A stretch of 63,276 bases of DNA from Spirulina subsalsa FACHB-351 (GCF_026130165.1 NZ_JAIHOM010000013.1:1-63276), one strand, 5' to 3'. Positions 6,947 through 16,580 are shown, counted from the first letter of the stretch. The notes: a model not told the origin generated them from the letters alone. Numbers and translations: made by a program.

Positions 6947-9940
6947 TTAAGAACTTAACTCACTCTTGAGACGGTTTACCTGTGCCGCCACGAGGGGGTC
7001 AGGATCATCCGTTAAGATGGGCAACAGTTCAATACAAGTCCGAGGACTGGCTTGTTTTAAGTAAATCAGAACCGCCTCCCGGACAAAACTACTGGGATGT
7101 TGCAAACAGACTAAGGTGGCATCTTTAGTCACCATCCAACGCTGTTCTCGGGCGAGGTGGAAACAACAAGCGAGAGTCCAATCCGAGAGAAAATGACGTA
7201 ATTCTAGCAAACGACGGAGGCGATCGCTCGGACTTAAGGGTTCGTAAGGCATTAACTCAGATAAATCCGACAAACTTTGAGCCGTAGAACGACGCTCTAA
7301 TACCCTTAACAGTAGTTGTTTCTGGGGAACATCTAGGGTGTTATCCAGAATTTCTAGGCCCAAGGCGATACTAATTTCTGAGTCAGAATCCAGATTGAGG
7401 ATGGCCGCTTGAATGGTACTAAAGGGATAGAGGAGTTTCATGATTAAGAAACACCGATCCAGTACATCTTGTTGAATCCCTTGCAAGGCCCCACGCAGGA
7501 GATCCGCCGCTTGTCCCGTGACGAGATCCGGTGCTAAATCGAGTTCTGCGGCACACAGTTGAGCCAATAAGAGCAATTCTTGCTGAATGAGGGTTTCTAC
7601 CCCACTGCGCCCTAAATGCTCTAAAACAGCCTCAATTCCTTGATCTCCGGGAACTTTAATCAGAATGCGCAATAGATTCCGGCGGGTCATGCCCCAACTA
7701 TTCATCAAACGTTGGGAGAGGAGAGCGAGGGCTTCCGGGCTGCCGATTTCTGCCATGGCTGTCCAAGCTTGTTGGCGGATAAAATCGGGTTTGCGCAAGT
7801 CATCGGCTAACTGGTTGAGTAGGGGGAGGGCTTGATCCCCGAGAGTGACCAGGGAACGCTTGGCGGCGCTGCGGGTGGAACGGTAGTATAAACCGCGAAT
7901 GAGTGCGCCATAGTAGGGGGTTAATTCTTTGTGGGCGATCGCCTCTAAGAGAACACAACGCACCCGGGGGGACTCATCCTTGAGCAAAATGGGGATAAAA
8001 TGTTGACTCACTCGGGATGTTACCGGGAGTTCTTCGAGGGCTTGAATGCCAATCATGCGATCGCGCTCTCGTTTAGACGTTAACAAATCTTCCAAAGTTG
8101 CGATCGCCTCCTGTTGTTCCCCCACCGTCCCCCGACGCAGAATCAGACCCGCCGCCGTACCCCGCACCATCGAATCCACCCGTTCATTCAGATAAGGCTT
8201 CAAACTATGGGTTTCTAACTCCGGTTGCGACAGCCAAATATAGCGCAACGCCAGCGCCAGAACATCTAAATTGGGTTTATGCTCAATCAAGCGCTGCACA
8301 TGGCTCAAATAGACCACATTAGGGCATTGCAGCATCACCTCCATACTTTGACGCTGCAACACCGGGGACATTTTCACCAAACGCGGGGCTAAAATCTCCC
8401 CCGCCCCCTCCAAATCAATCCGCTCCAACAATTGAATACAAGACCGTTGATCCTCCTCATTCCCCTCCTGATCCAAAGACTCAATAATCGCCCGCTTAAA
8501 AGCCTTCAAATCCACCGACGAGAAACTAATCCGCCCCTGTTCCGCACTCTGCACCAACAAACTGACATAGCTTTGACGCAAAGACAAAGCACTGAGCGCC
8601 CAGATAATGGAAAACAGTACAATTGCCCCGACAAAAATCCCACCTTGGAACTCTCGTCGTAAATCATCCGGTAAATCAGTAAACAGTCGCCCAATAAACC
8701 AAACCGCCGTAATAATCGAAACCCCAGTTAACCCCGTACTTAGCGGTTCCGCAATCCCTTGCACTTGGGTTTGAATAGAACTGCGAATTTCCGCCGGAAT
8801 CGGTTGGAACAAAAACGGCTCAATCCCGGCAATTAGGGTATAGCGCAACAGTTCATCAAAAAACTTGAGGACAATCACCCCAACAAACAGAATCTGGGCG
8901 CTGTCCAACTCAAACCCGCCGATTTTGGTCAAGTCTAGAACAATGGTAAAGAAACCCAAAATCGAGAGAGAAACGGGTAAGAACATCGCCGCAATAAACA
9001 CCCCTAACCGTTCCACAGCCCGACTGGAGACAAACCACTGAGTAATTAACTCACAAATGCCCACAAACCCGGAAAATAGCCCCAAAAACCCAGCAATTTC
9101 ATCCGTATTAGGATAAGCCCGTTCTAACTCCCCTAAATATTGGAATTCCACCAATAAATACAACACTTCTCCCAAAATAAAGAAAGCAAACAGAGGAATA
9201 ACATATTTGCGTAAAGACGTATTGGTGCGGCGAGAGGCATAAGTCGGTTGTAAATCATCCAACTCCCGCACCGGAGTATCCGGGAAAAACTGTTTATAAC
9301 GATTACTGAGGTACAATAGCGCCCCACCCCCCAACAGAATCATCAGAGAAGCGAGGAATAGCACATTTTTCAGCCCAATCAGCCAGAGTAACAGGGGCAT
9401 GGAAAACCCCGAAATCACATCCCCCAACAACAACCCACTGGCAATAATGGGATAAGCCCGCTTAATTTCCCGAATATTAAATAACTGGTTGGCGGCCACC
9501 TGAGAATTCAGATCATTGAGGATTTCTTCCGCATCCATCCACAAGCGCAGAATAAAGACCGTCGCTAGTACAAAAAAACCGTTAATGTTGTCTAATTCTA
9601 ACCCCAGACGGAAGACAATCAAGGGCATGGACATTAACAGGGCAATAATGACAAAGACTTTTTTCAGGGGGAAATTATTCTGTAGCCAAGAGTACAACAC
9701 CCCAAGACCAGATCCCATTAACGCGCTGGCCATATAGATCAGGGGTAAACCTTCCGCCCCAAACCCATCGAGGAACAGCGCGATTGTAGTTTGCTCTAAC
9801 CACAGTAACCCCACAGAGGTCAAAGTGTAGGCAATGAACATAAAGAGGGTTCGTTCCCCTTCTTCAGGACGGAGATTGAGCAGATTCAACAGCTTTGCAC
9901 CCCAGTCCGTTGGACTTTTGGCAATTTTTAAGGATTTCAT
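6947..9940 (-). CDS. Tlc/MFS-like transporter fused to HEAT repeats
   Basis: A 997-residue protein counted from MKSLKIAKSP (ATG at 9940). The longer frame starting at 9991 runs through the infC terminator hairpin and is unlikely. The first ~460 residues hold about 12 hydrophobic segments of the MFS/ATP-ADP-translocase (Tlc) type. The remaining ~530 residues are soluble alpha-helical repeats of HEAT type (for example LLTSKRERDRMIGIQALEEL, LLNQLADDLRKPDF). Bacterial Tlc proteins exchange nucleotides, but the substrate of this HEAT-fused branch is not evident. It is followed by a cNMP-binding protein gene. The architecture is clear; the substrate is not. Confidence 0.75.
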   Translation of the reverse strand: MKSLKIAKSPTDWGAKLLNLLNLRPEEGERTLFMFIAYTLTSVGLLWLEQTTIALFLDGFGAEGLPLIYMASALMGSGLGVLYSWLQNNFPLKKVFVIIALLMSMPLIVFRLGLELDNINGFFVLATVFILRLWMDAEEILNDLNSQVAANQLFNIREIKRAYPIIASGLLLGDVISGFSMPLLLWLIGLKNVLFLASLMILLGGGALLYLSNRYKQFFPDTPVRELDDLQPTYASRRTNTSLRKYVIPLFAFFILGEVLYLLVEFQYLGELERAYPNTDEIAGFLGLFSGFVGICELITQWFVSSRAVERLGVFIAAMFLPVSLSILGFFTIVLDLTKIGGFELDSAQILFVGVIVLKFFDELLRYTLIAGIEPFLFQPIPAEIRSSIQTQVQGIAEPLSTGLTGVSIITAVWFIGRLFTDLPDDLRREFQGGIFVGAIVLFSIIWALSALSLRQSYVSLLVQSAEQGRISFSSVDLKAFKRAIIESLDQEGNEEDQRSCIQLLERIDLEGAGEILAPRLVKMSPVLQRQSMEVMLQCPNVVYLSHVQRLIEHKPNLDVLALALRYIWLSQPELETHSLKPYLNERVDSMVRGTAAGLILRRGTVGEQQEAIATLEDLLTSKRERDRMIGIQALEELPVTSRVSQHFIPILLKDESPRVRCVLLEAIAHKELTPYYGALIRGLYYRSTRSAAKRSLVTLGDQALPLLNQLADDLRKPDFIRQQAWTAMAEIGSPEALALLSQRLMNSWGMTRRNLLRILIKVPGDQGIEAVLEHLGRSGVETLIQQELLLLAQLCAAELDLAPDLVTGQAADLLRGALQGIQQDVLDRCFLIMKLLYPFSTIQAAILNLDSDSEISIALGLEILDNTLDVPQKQLLLRVLERRSTAQSLSDLSELMPYEPLSPSDRLRRLLELRHFLSDWTLACCFHLAREQRWMVTKDATLVCLQHPSSFVREAVLIYLKQASPRTCIELLPILTDDPDPLVAAQVNRLKSELSS

Positions 9941-9965
9941 AGTCTCTTGTGGAAGGAAAAAGAGA

Positions 9966-10010
9966 AAAGAAAAAGGCAAAAGCCTAAACAATCACTTCCG
10001 CCTTTTGCCT
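9966..10010 (-). terminator. Rho-independent terminator of infC
   Basis: On the minus strand, AGGCAAAAG (10002-10010) and CTTTTGCCT (9974-9982) form a 9-bp stem with a 19-nt loop, followed by TTTTTCTTTTCT. It lies just after the infC stop codon. Confidence 0.7.
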
Positions 10011-10031
10011 CTTACCTTGTTACTTAAAAAA

Positions 10032-10559
10032 TCATTTTTTCGGAGAAAGTAACATAATCATATTACGCCCTTCCTTTTTTGGAGCCTGTTGAAGTTCTGC
10101 AAACTCTTGTAAGTCGTCAGCCATCCGTTTCAGTAAGGCTTCCGCCAGATCCGCGTGTTGACTTTCCCGACCTCGGAAGGTCACAGTGGCCTTGACTTTA
10201 TCTCCTGCTTTAAGAAAACGCTGGGCGCTGTTTACACGAACTTGGTAGTCGTGTTCTTCAATCTTGTAGCGCATTTTGACTTCCTTCACATCAGCCGTAT
10301 GCTGCTTTTTGCGAGCTTCCCGGGCTTTTTTCTCTTGCTCAAATTTATATTTGCCGTAGTCCATAATCCGGCAAACGGGGGGGTCGGATTTATCGCTGAC
10401 TAACACCAGATCCAATTCCCGTTCTTCGGCCAGACGACGCCCCTCTTCCGAGGTGATGACCCCGACTTGGGAGCCATCGGTGTCAATGACTCGAATTTTG
10501 GGAAAACGGACTCTTTCGTTAATTTGAGGGACATCCCGGCGGGTTTTCTTTTCTCTCAC
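10032..10559 (-). CDS. infC: Translation initiation factor IF-3
   Basis: A 175-residue protein, the normal IF-3 length. The N-domain begins [21 protein letters not shown] and carries [16 protein letters not shown]; the C-domain carries [17 protein letters not shown] and the RNA-binding [12 protein letters not shown] motif. IF-3 binds the 30S subunit, prevents premature 50S joining and checks start-codon pairing. The start is GTG at 10559; infC commonly uses non-ATG starts that allow autoregulation, though here it is GTG rather than ATT. The gene stands alone and ends in a hairpin terminator. Confidence 0.97.
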   Translation of the reverse strand: MREKKTRRDVPQINERVRFPKIRVIDTDGSQVGVITSEEGRRLAEERELDLVLVSDKSDPPVCRIMDYGKYKFEQEKKAREARKKQHTADVKEVKMRYKIEEHDYQVRVNSAQRFLKAGDKVKATVTFRGRESQHADLAEALLKRMADDLQEFAELQQAPKKEGRNMIMLLSPKK

Positions 10560-10882
10560 AGGCGTATGCTTACTGAATTGTGTTCGTTAGCTTAGGGTTA
10601 ATGGTTTGTACAATCGGAATTGCTGCTATTTTACCCCAAATCTCAGACGACGCATCACTGATGCCGAGAGCCAATGGTTTTCCCCAGCTAGTTTAGGCAA
10701 GTTACAACAGGGTCATGTAAAGATTTTTGAACAATCCCCAAGACCCTTAACTCGATTTTGTTCAATCTGTACTCAGGGCATATCCAAAGCAAGGGGTTTC
10801 GCGTTATTCTCAAGGATACAGAACTCTGACTTAATATCAAAGGGGGTCGTTCGTTTCAGGTCGTGTTGGGAGAGGAGGTTGC
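10560..10882. other. Divergent intergenic region, infC / 139-aa protein
   Basis: About 320 nt between two divergent genes. An open frame of 101 codons runs across it on the plus strand, but it overlaps the next gene's start and has no recognisable content. An AGAGGAGG ribosome-binding site lies at 10871-10878, just before the GTG of the next gene. No other structure is recognised. Confidence 0.4.
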
Positions 10883-11302
10883 GTGGCATATTGGGTCCGA
10901 ATTCAGTATGAACGACAAGAGTATATTGTTGATCTCGATCATATTAGTGCTTTTGTTTGCGCCCCCAACGGTCGTCTAACCTTCTGGCTTCCTGAAAGTG
11001 CCAGTCCGATTGTGATTAATCATCAGGCGAATCCCGATGATTACTACCGGGTGTTTGACTATGTAACTCAACTGGCGAGCCATTCTTTAAACGGTTCATG
11101 GATTCGTTTGTTCTATGACCGCAGCGAGTACATTATTGATTTGAACCGCATTAGCACGTTTTGTTATAGTCCCAATCAAAAAATTACTTTTTGGCTGCCG
11201 GATACTTCTATTCCCATCATTCTCACCCAACCGGGAGATCCGGAAGGGTATGAGAAGGTGCGAGATTTTATCTATAAGAAAACTGGGGAAATTTTGTCGT
11301 GA
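10883..11302 (+). CDS. Hypothetical protein made of two tandem ~68-residue units
   Basis: A 139-residue protein starting at a GTG preceded by a strong AGAGGAGG site. Internal duplication is obvious: the first half has IQYERQEYIVDLDHISAF, RLTFWLPES and PIVI; the second repeats it as LFYDRSEYIIDLNRISTF, KITFWLPDT and PIIL. Each unit ends in a helix (YYRVFDYVTQ, YEKVRDFIYK). The units look like small beta-sheet plus helix folds. No named domain, signal peptide or catalytic motif is recognised. It is probably a cytoplasmic protein that duplicated internally. Confidence 0.7.
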   Translation: MAYWVRIQYERQEYIVDLDHISAFVCAPNGRLTFWLPESASPIVINHQANPDDYYRVFDYVTQLASHSLNGSWIRLFYDRSEYIIDLNRISTFCYSPNQKITFWLPDTSIPIILTQPGDPEGYEKVRDFIYKKTGEILS

Positions 11303-11310
11303 ATTACCGA

Positions 11311-11426
11311 CTCATCATCCTACGGATAGATGAGCGGCTTCGGGATTCCCAGGGGAATGCTTTCCATCAACAATTTTGAACAAAAAGAGCGACGCACTCC
11401 CCCACCTCGCGCCCTCGCAGGTGGGG
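11311..11426. repeat. Two strong hairpins, possible mobile-element remnant
   Basis: CTCATC-ATCC-TAC-GGAT-A-GATGAG (11311-11334) and CCCCACCT/AGGTGGGG (11400-11407 with 11419-11426). The second lies in the context CACTCCCCCACC, reminiscent of the subterminal hairpins of IS200/IS605 elements. No U-run follows either stem, so simple terminators are less likely, although the first could end the preceding gene. Confidence 0.4.
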
Positions 11427-11472
11427 TGAGCTTCATTCAAAAATTACAATAGGAGGATTCTCGGCTATTCTG

Positions 11473-12285
11473 CTAAAACACTCGATGTTCTAAGGAGGGC
11501 ATTTGTCGCCGCACTTGGGCTAAACGGGCCGGGTCAATTTCTGCTACGGCCACACCGGGCTGATCTCCGGCATCGGCTAAAACCATGCCCCACGGGTCGA
11601 TAATCATGGCGTGACCGTGGGTGTGACGGAGGCCGTAATGATTGCCGGTTTGGGCGGGGGCGATGACGTAGGCGGTGTTTTCAATGGCTCTGGCTTGTAG
11701 TAAAACCTGCCAGTGGTCTTTTCCGGTGTAGGCGGTGAAGGCGGCGGGAACAAAGAGGACTTCGGCTCCCTGTTGAGCCAGATAACGGTATAACTCGGGG
11801 AAGCGCACGTCATAACAAACGGATAACCCTAATGTGCCGAGGGTGTCTGAATGATACACGGGGGGCAATTCTTTGCCGGCCATCACGGTACTGGATTCTC
11901 GGTAGGTGTTGCCGTCGGGGACATTCACATCAAAGAGATGCACTTTATAATAACGGGCTAATTCTTTGCCGTTGGGATCGATTAATAAGGCGGTGTTATA
12001 GACTTTCTGGGTGCCTTCGACGAGGATGGGGAAACCTCCCCCGAGAATGGTCACTTGGAAGCGTTGCGCCATCCTGTGGAGGAATTTCTCGGTTTTTTGT
12101 GCGATCGCCTCAGCCTGAGTAATTTTATCCTGTTCCTCTCCCATAAAGGCAAAGTTTTCCGGCAAACAGACTAACTCTGCTCCTTGACGGACGGCTAAAT
12201 CAATCAATTCTTCGGCCTCGATCAAATTCTTCTCTAGATCGGGCTGACTGGTCATTTGAATAGCGGCGGCGAGATAAGACTTCAT
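11473..12285 (-). CDS. Nit-family carbon-nitrogen hydrolase (deaminated glutathione amidase-like)
   Basis: A 270-residue protein counted from MKSYLAAAIQ (ATG at 12285); the upstream 48 codons of the open frame are not family-like. The nitrilase catalytic triad is visible: E43 (LPENFAFMG), K114 (YYKVHLFDV) and C157 (SVCYDVRFPELYR). The DVRFPELYR and HLFDVNVPDG contexts match the Nit1/Nit2 branch, which hydrolyses deaminated glutathione, a repair reaction. The assignment to branch level is from motif memory. It is a single gene with no operon partners. Confidence 0.85.
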   Translation of the reverse strand: MKSYLAAAIQMTSQPDLEKNLIEAEELIDLAVRQGAELVCLPENFAFMGEEQDKITQAEAIAQKTEKFLHRMAQRFQVTILGGGFPILVEGTQKVYNTALLIDPNGKELARYYKVHLFDVNVPDGNTYRESSTVMAGKELPPVYHSDTLGTLGLSVCYDVRFPELYRYLAQQGAEVLFVPAAFTAYTGKDHWQVLLQARAIENTAYVIAPAQTGNHYGLRHTHGHAMIIDPWGMVLADAGDQPGVAVAEIDPARLAQVRRQMPSLEHRVF

Positions 12286-12629
12286 GCGTGGGTTTTCGCT
12301 TAAATCGTGTGGTGGGATCAGATCACCATCATAACTTACGGCGATCGCTTTCAACAGCCTTGAAGTCAGGTTCAATACTAAAGGGCATCTTTTACAGCAA
12401 TCCGCCTTAAGGGCAAAGACCAACCTCAAGGGGGTTTACTTTGTTCCTCTCTACTGGGTCAGTTTGCCAGAAACGGCTCTATTTCTCCGCTAAAGAAAAT
12501 TGGCGTTGCTGCGAAATGAAAGGTTGATCGTCTGTAGTGACCTATGAAGCATTCATCACCGCGATTCTTCGAGGGTGAGTAGGTCGTTCCCAGTTTACTA
12601 ATTAATGTTGTTGTGGGGTATTCATAATT
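12286..12629. other. Divergent intergenic region
   Basis: About 340 nt between the Nit gene and the 69-residue gene. Open frames on the minus strand are only the unsupported 5' extension of the Nit frame and a 70-codon frame without recognisable content. No structure is recognised. Confidence 0.3.
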
Positions 12630-12839
12630 ATGGGTAGTATTAGTGAGATTGTTCAACAAGCCCTTAGACAAGGCTATTTAACCATTGAGGCTGAACAAGA
12701 ACTAAGAATACTATTAGGTCGAAACTGTCCATGTGATGACATGAAGATTTTTTGTCAATTGCAAATGGAAATTATGGAAGGTCGTGTCACCCAAGAAGCG
12801 CGAGAAAAGTTAGCTTGCTCGGCTCAGAAATGTTTATAG
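12630..12839 (+). CDS. Small conserved-looking hypothetical protein
   Basis: A 69-residue protein predicted to be all-helical: ISEIVQQALRQGYLTIEAEQELRILL, then CPCDDMKIFCQLQMEIMEGRVTQEA. It contains three cysteines around the centre (CPC...FC) and one or more at the tail. The pattern of a short helix pair, a cysteine patch and another helix pair recurs in small cyanobacterial proteins of unknown function. No operon neighbour; it is followed by a tandem repeat array. Confidence 0.6.
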   Translation: MGSISEIVQQALRQGYLTIEAEQELRILLGRNCPCDDMKIFCQLQMEIMEGRVTQEAREKLACSAQKCL

Positions 12840-12848
12840 TTCAAAAGC

Positions 12849-13057
12849 ATTGTAGGTTAGGTAAAATGAAATGTAAACCAACATTTCTTGTTTAATTGCG
12901 AGAATATTGTAGGTTGGGTAAAATGAAATGTAAACCAACATTTCTTGTTTAATTGCGAGAATATTGTAGGTTGGGTGAAATGAAATATAACCCAACATTT
13001 ACGCCTCCCCTTTTTTCGCTAATTGTTGGGTTGCGCTGTCGCTTCACCCAACCTACA
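12849..13057. repeat. 57-bp tandem repeat array ending in a GGTTGGGT inverted repeat
   Basis: Units beginning ATTGTAGGTT start at 12849, 12906 and 12963 (period 57); the third copy is partial. The third copy's TGTAGGTTGGGTGAA (12966-12980) is the exact reverse complement of TTCACCCAACCTACA at 13043-13057, and AACCCAACA (12989-12997) pairs with TGTTGGGTT (13024-13032), giving a long stem. A closely related copy lies at 58580-58613. Confidence 0.8.
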
Positions 13058-13090
13058 AAACGAAAAAACAACAAATTTTCTGTTTGCTGA

Positions 13091-14413
13091 CTACTCATTC
13101 ATCGTCTTATAAGTCGCCACCGCAGAGGGAGAAATGCGGTTAAGATAGCGGAAAATTGAATACTTTAAGACCGTATCTAAAATAACGGGAAAGGTCGCAA
13201 TAAATAGAAAGTTAAAATCTCGGCTTTCTGGCAAACCAAAATGATGAGCAAACCCTTCTAGAATTACTTCCCACCCATGAGGAGAGTGGAATCCTACAAA
13301 CATATCTGTGAACAGAATAATTAAAAACGCTTTCGCGGAATCACTTAAACCATAAATCAACTCATCAATAAACGCTTTTAAATTCGCTACCTCGGCTTGA
13401 TTAATCAAGAGAATCCAAGTAAACGCCCCCAAAGAACAGAGATCCGCAAAGACATTAGACACAGCATCCGCTCCACGTTCCCGAAACTCCTTGGCTAATT
13501 CTTGTGCTTTTTCGGTCACTTGTTCTTCTATCTTTTCCTCAGAAATATCTGGCAGTAACCCAATCATCCGACTAAACTCTAAGCTGCGTTGAAACCGTTC
13601 TAGTTCCATAAATGCTTCTTCTTGCTGGTCTTGATTTAAAAATACAATATCCTGTTGATGGGAGAAAAATTGCTGTTGAATAATAGGTTTAACTAAAAAA
13701 TTTTTGCTCAGTTGATGGGTGAGCAAAGGAATAATAATCAGTAGCAAAATAAATTTAATGGAACTGGCGGTACGATTGCGGGCTTTACGAAATTTGGTAA
13801 CAACTTCTTCTTCGGATTCCGATGTATTTGGATCAATTTCTCGTTTGATGCGGCTAAATGTGTTTAAAATAGAGCGGGGAACAGCCCCCCGTTTATCCGA
13901 GGCACTTTGTAGGTTTGGGGGTTCTTTGGGTGGCTTAATCGCTTTAGGTTGGGGGGGCGAGTTAATTAAGTCTAGGGACTGATTCGAGGAATATTCAGGA
14001 AGTTTCACCACAGAAACAGAGATTGTGGGATTGGTTTCCGGGGGGGGATTATACCTTAAAAATATTTCATCAATAAAGTTTAGTTTTTCAATGATAATAG
14101 CAGAGTTTTGTGTAATTTCTACTTTATAATAGGGGGAGTTGAGTAGGTCAGGATCATTAATAATGCTGCGAGTAGCTTTAAATTCTGTGAGCCGCAAACG
14201 GGCGGTTTTCAGTTGTTTCTGTACTTCTGCTTGACAATAATTAAAAACTCGTTCGGAATGTTCTCCATTCTCTCGGGCGACTTTTTGACCGCCAAAATAT
14301 TCATCTTCGAGGGTTTTGATGATCCGGGCTGCCCGGTACGCTTGATCTAAAGCGCGGTCAGGTGTGTCATAATACCAGCGTCGGAGGTTACGAATTAGGA
14401 TTTTTAGGTTCAT
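13091..14413 (-). CDS. pcxA: Proton extrusion protein PcxA (CemA/CotA family)
   Basis: A 440-residue protein counted from MNLKILIRNL (ATG at 14413; the TTG three codons upstream is less likely). The N-terminal half is a long hydrophilic region with coiled-coil character. The C-terminal half has about four membrane segments (IKFILLLIIIPLLTHQLS, ADLCSLGAFTWILLI, AKAFLIILFTDMFVGFHSPHGW and the last near FIATFPVILDTVLKYSIF) ending in the CemA signature FRYLNRISPSAVATY. PcxA mediates light-dependent proton release and supports CO2 uptake at the plasma membrane. Monocistronic, with repeats downstream. Confidence 0.93.
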   Translation of the reverse strand: MNLKILIRNLRRWYYDTPDRALDQAYRAARIIKTLEDEYFGGQKVARENGEHSERVFNYCQAEVQKQLKTARLRLTEFKATRSIINDPDLLNSPYYKVEITQNSAIIIEKLNFIDEIFLRYNPPPETNPTISVSVVKLPEYSSNQSLDLINSPPQPKAIKPPKEPPNLQSASDKRGAVPRSILNTFSRIKREIDPNTSESEEEVVTKFRKARNRTASSIKFILLLIIIPLLTHQLSKNFLVKPIIQQQFFSHQQDIVFLNQDQQEEAFMELERFQRSLEFSRMIGLLPDISEEKIEEQVTEKAQELAKEFRERGADAVSNVFADLCSLGAFTWILLINQAEVANLKAFIDELIYGLSDSAKAFLIILFTDMFVGFHSPHGWEVILEGFAHHFGLPESRDFNFLFIATFPVILDTVLKYSIFRYLNRISPSAVATYKTMNE

Positions 14414-14522
14414 GGCAGTCAAACAGCCTAAAGTTGCTTGTTAGGAATGAGGGGCAATTGTTATTTTAGCGATGAAGTCTAAGCTTCTTGGTTTTTGAGG
14501 ATTGATTGAAGATTTGGCCATC

Positions 14523-16580
14523 ATGTCTGACCTAAAACCCCTTTGGATTAGTGGTATTACGCGCAGTGGGAAAACCCAACGTTTGGTACAGGAATTTCGG
14601 CGTTGGGTGACTCAACAAGAAGCATGGGCTGGGGCGAAAACGCCGGGGGGGTTGGTGTTGGCGGCCAATGACGATAATCGGCGGGTGTTGGCGGAACAGT
14701 TGAGTCAGGCGATCGCAGGACGTTATCCTATTTACTCGAAAACCCCCCTCGGTTTCGTGACGGATGAGGTGGTGTTATTCTGGCCTCTGTTGTTTGAGGA
14801 ATTACAAATTAAAGCCCAGTTTCCCCTGCGTTTGCGGCCGGAGATGGAACAGACCTTAGCTACCCGTCTCTGGCATCCTAAGTTAGTCCAACAGGACTTA
14901 GGGGGGATGTCTGAAGCCCGTTTTGTGCGGGAGACGTTGGATATTTTGCAGTTAGCGTCTGCCAGTGGTATTCCTTACGAAGATATCCCCCAGATGTTGA
15001 CTCGGGGTTTAGTGGGGGAAGAGTGGAAGTATCAACCCGAGGCCAGTCAGTTACGGGGGGAATTGTTAGAAGAGTGGCGCAAATGGTGTTTAGATCGGGG
15101 GTTGTTGAGTTATGGCATTCTCTATGAGTTGTACTGGCGTTATTTATTGCCCCATCCCACCTATGAGCATCATTTAAAACGACGGTATCAGGGGATTTTT
15201 GCCGATGATCTCGACGATTATCCGGCGATCGCACGGGATTTCATAGAATCCCTCCTGAATCACGGAGCCTGGGGGGTGTTTACCTATAATCCTCAAGGGC
15301 AAGTCCGCTTAGGCCTCAATGCCGATCCTAATTATCTCCTAGGACTCAGCACCCGGTGTCAAGTCAAACAGTTCCCCCCTCCCCCCGGATTAGCCGCCGA
15401 CTGGGCTGATGCCATGGTCGGGACAGCATTAGGACAGGAAAGTATTCCCCCCCTCCCCCCATCCGTGACCTCCCTACAAACCATCTCGCGGTCAAGTTTA
15501 CTCGGCCAGACCGCTAATGCGATCGCCCAGGCCGTGGGGGAGAAACAGGTGCAACCCTCAGAGATTGCCGTCATTGCTCCGGGATTAGATGCGATCGCCC
15601 GTTACACCCTCATCTCCCTCCTCACCCAGCACGGCATCCCCGTTGAACCCCTCAACGAACAGCGCCCCCTCATTAGTGAACCCTCCATCCGCGCCCTCCT
15701 GACCCTCCTCCCCTTCTTTTACCCCCATCTCGGCCATTGGGTAGAACGGGATGGAGTCGCAGAAATGTTAGTCGTCTTAAGTGGAGCAGGCAACCCCGCC
15801 CATAGTATAATTGATCCAATAAGAGCCGGCCTATTAGCCGATTACTGTTATTATCCCAATTCCGAACAGCCCCAACTCCGTCCCGCCACCACTTACCCCC
15901 GTTGGGATCGTTTAGGGCATCGAGCGCTCAATGCCTATGAAGAAATCCGCCAATGGTTACAGGAAACCCAGCAAAAACAGCCCGGAGTCAAAACCATAAT
16001 TTTTTTAGATCAAGCCCTGCACCATTTTTTCCTAGATCGAGCATCCCTACCCTTTAGCCAGTTAGCCGCCCTACGGGAATTAATGGAAACCGCTCAACAT
16101 TTCTGGCAAGTCGAACGGCGTTTACATCAACATGAACCCCTTTCCGGCAATTCCGATGCCATTGCCCGTTTTATCCAACTCCTCCGGCAAGGCACCATTT
16201 CCGCCAATCCCTACCCCCTCCGACCTTGGGGCATGACCCAACCTAACGCCGTCACCCTCGCCACCATCTTCCAATACCGTTCCCTCCGTCGTAGTCATCC
16301 CTGGCACTTTTGGTTAGATGTCGGGTCAAATTTGTGGGCTAAAAGTGGGTCAGCCGGACTATTTGGCGCACCGATTTTTCTCCGCCATTGGTCCGGCACT
16401 CAGTGGTCCCCAGAAGAGGAAGCACAGGCAGACAAAGAGCGTTTAGAACGACTACTGCGCGACCTTCTAGGGCGAGTCGAAAAACATCTCATCCTCTGTC
16501 ACAGTGACCTCGCCGTTACCGGAACCGAACAAATGGGACCCCTGTTAAGTTTAGTCTATGGGGCAATGGAAAATCCTTAA
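14523..16580 (+). CDS. AddB/UvrD-like ATPase, 'recombinase family' protein
   Basis: A 685-residue protein counted from MSDLKPLWISG (ATG at 14523; a TTG at 14502 would add seven residues). A Walker A motif GITRSGKTQRL is near the N-terminus, followed by GLVLAANDDNRRVLAEQL, as in AddB or UvrD-type helicase-like proteins. Helicase motifs beyond the N-terminal region and a C-terminal nuclease Fe-S cluster were not recognised, so it may be a degenerate or structural relative. Homologues in cyanobacteria carry the label recombinase family protein. It is divergent from pcxA by 110 nt. Confidence 0.6.
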   Translation: MSDLKPLWISGITRSGKTQRLVQEFRRWVTQQEAWAGAKTPGGLVLAANDDNRRVLAEQLSQAIAGRYPIYSKTPLGFVTDEVVLFWPLLFEELQIKAQFPLRLRPEMEQTLATRLWHPKLVQQDLGGMSEARFVRETLDILQLASASGIPYEDIPQMLTRGLVGEEWKYQPEASQLRGELLEEWRKWCLDRGLLSYGILYELYWRYLLPHPTYEHHLKRRYQGIFADDLDDYPAIARDFIESLLNHGAWGVFTYNPQGQVRLGLNADPNYLLGLSTRCQVKQFPPPPGLAADWADAMVGTALGQESIPPLPPSVTSLQTISRSSLLGQTANAIAQAVGEKQVQPSEIAVIAPGLDAIARYTLISLLTQHGIPVEPLNEQRPLISEPSIRALLTLLPFFYPHLGHWVERDGVAEMLVVLSGAGNPAHSIIDPIRAGLLADYCYYPNSEQPQLRPATTYPRWDRLGHRALNAYEEIRQWLQETQQKQPGVKTIIFLDQALHHFFLDRASLPFSQLAALRELMETAQHFWQVERRLHQHEPLSGNSDAIARFIQLLRQGTISANPYPLRPWGMTQPNAVTLATIFQYRSLRRSHPWHFWLDVGSNLWAKSGSAGLFGAPIFLRHWSGTQWSPEEEAQADKERLERLLRDLLGRVEKHLILCHSDLAVTGTEQMGPLLSLVYGAMENP

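Noticed and set aside
9941-9991. 17-codon N-terminal extension of the Tlc-like transporter
   Set aside because: Runs through the infC terminator hairpin; ATG at 9940 fits better.
10606-10911. 101-codon plus-strand frame upstream of the duplicated protein
   Set aside because: Overlaps a real gene start with its own strong ribosome-binding site and has no family-like content.
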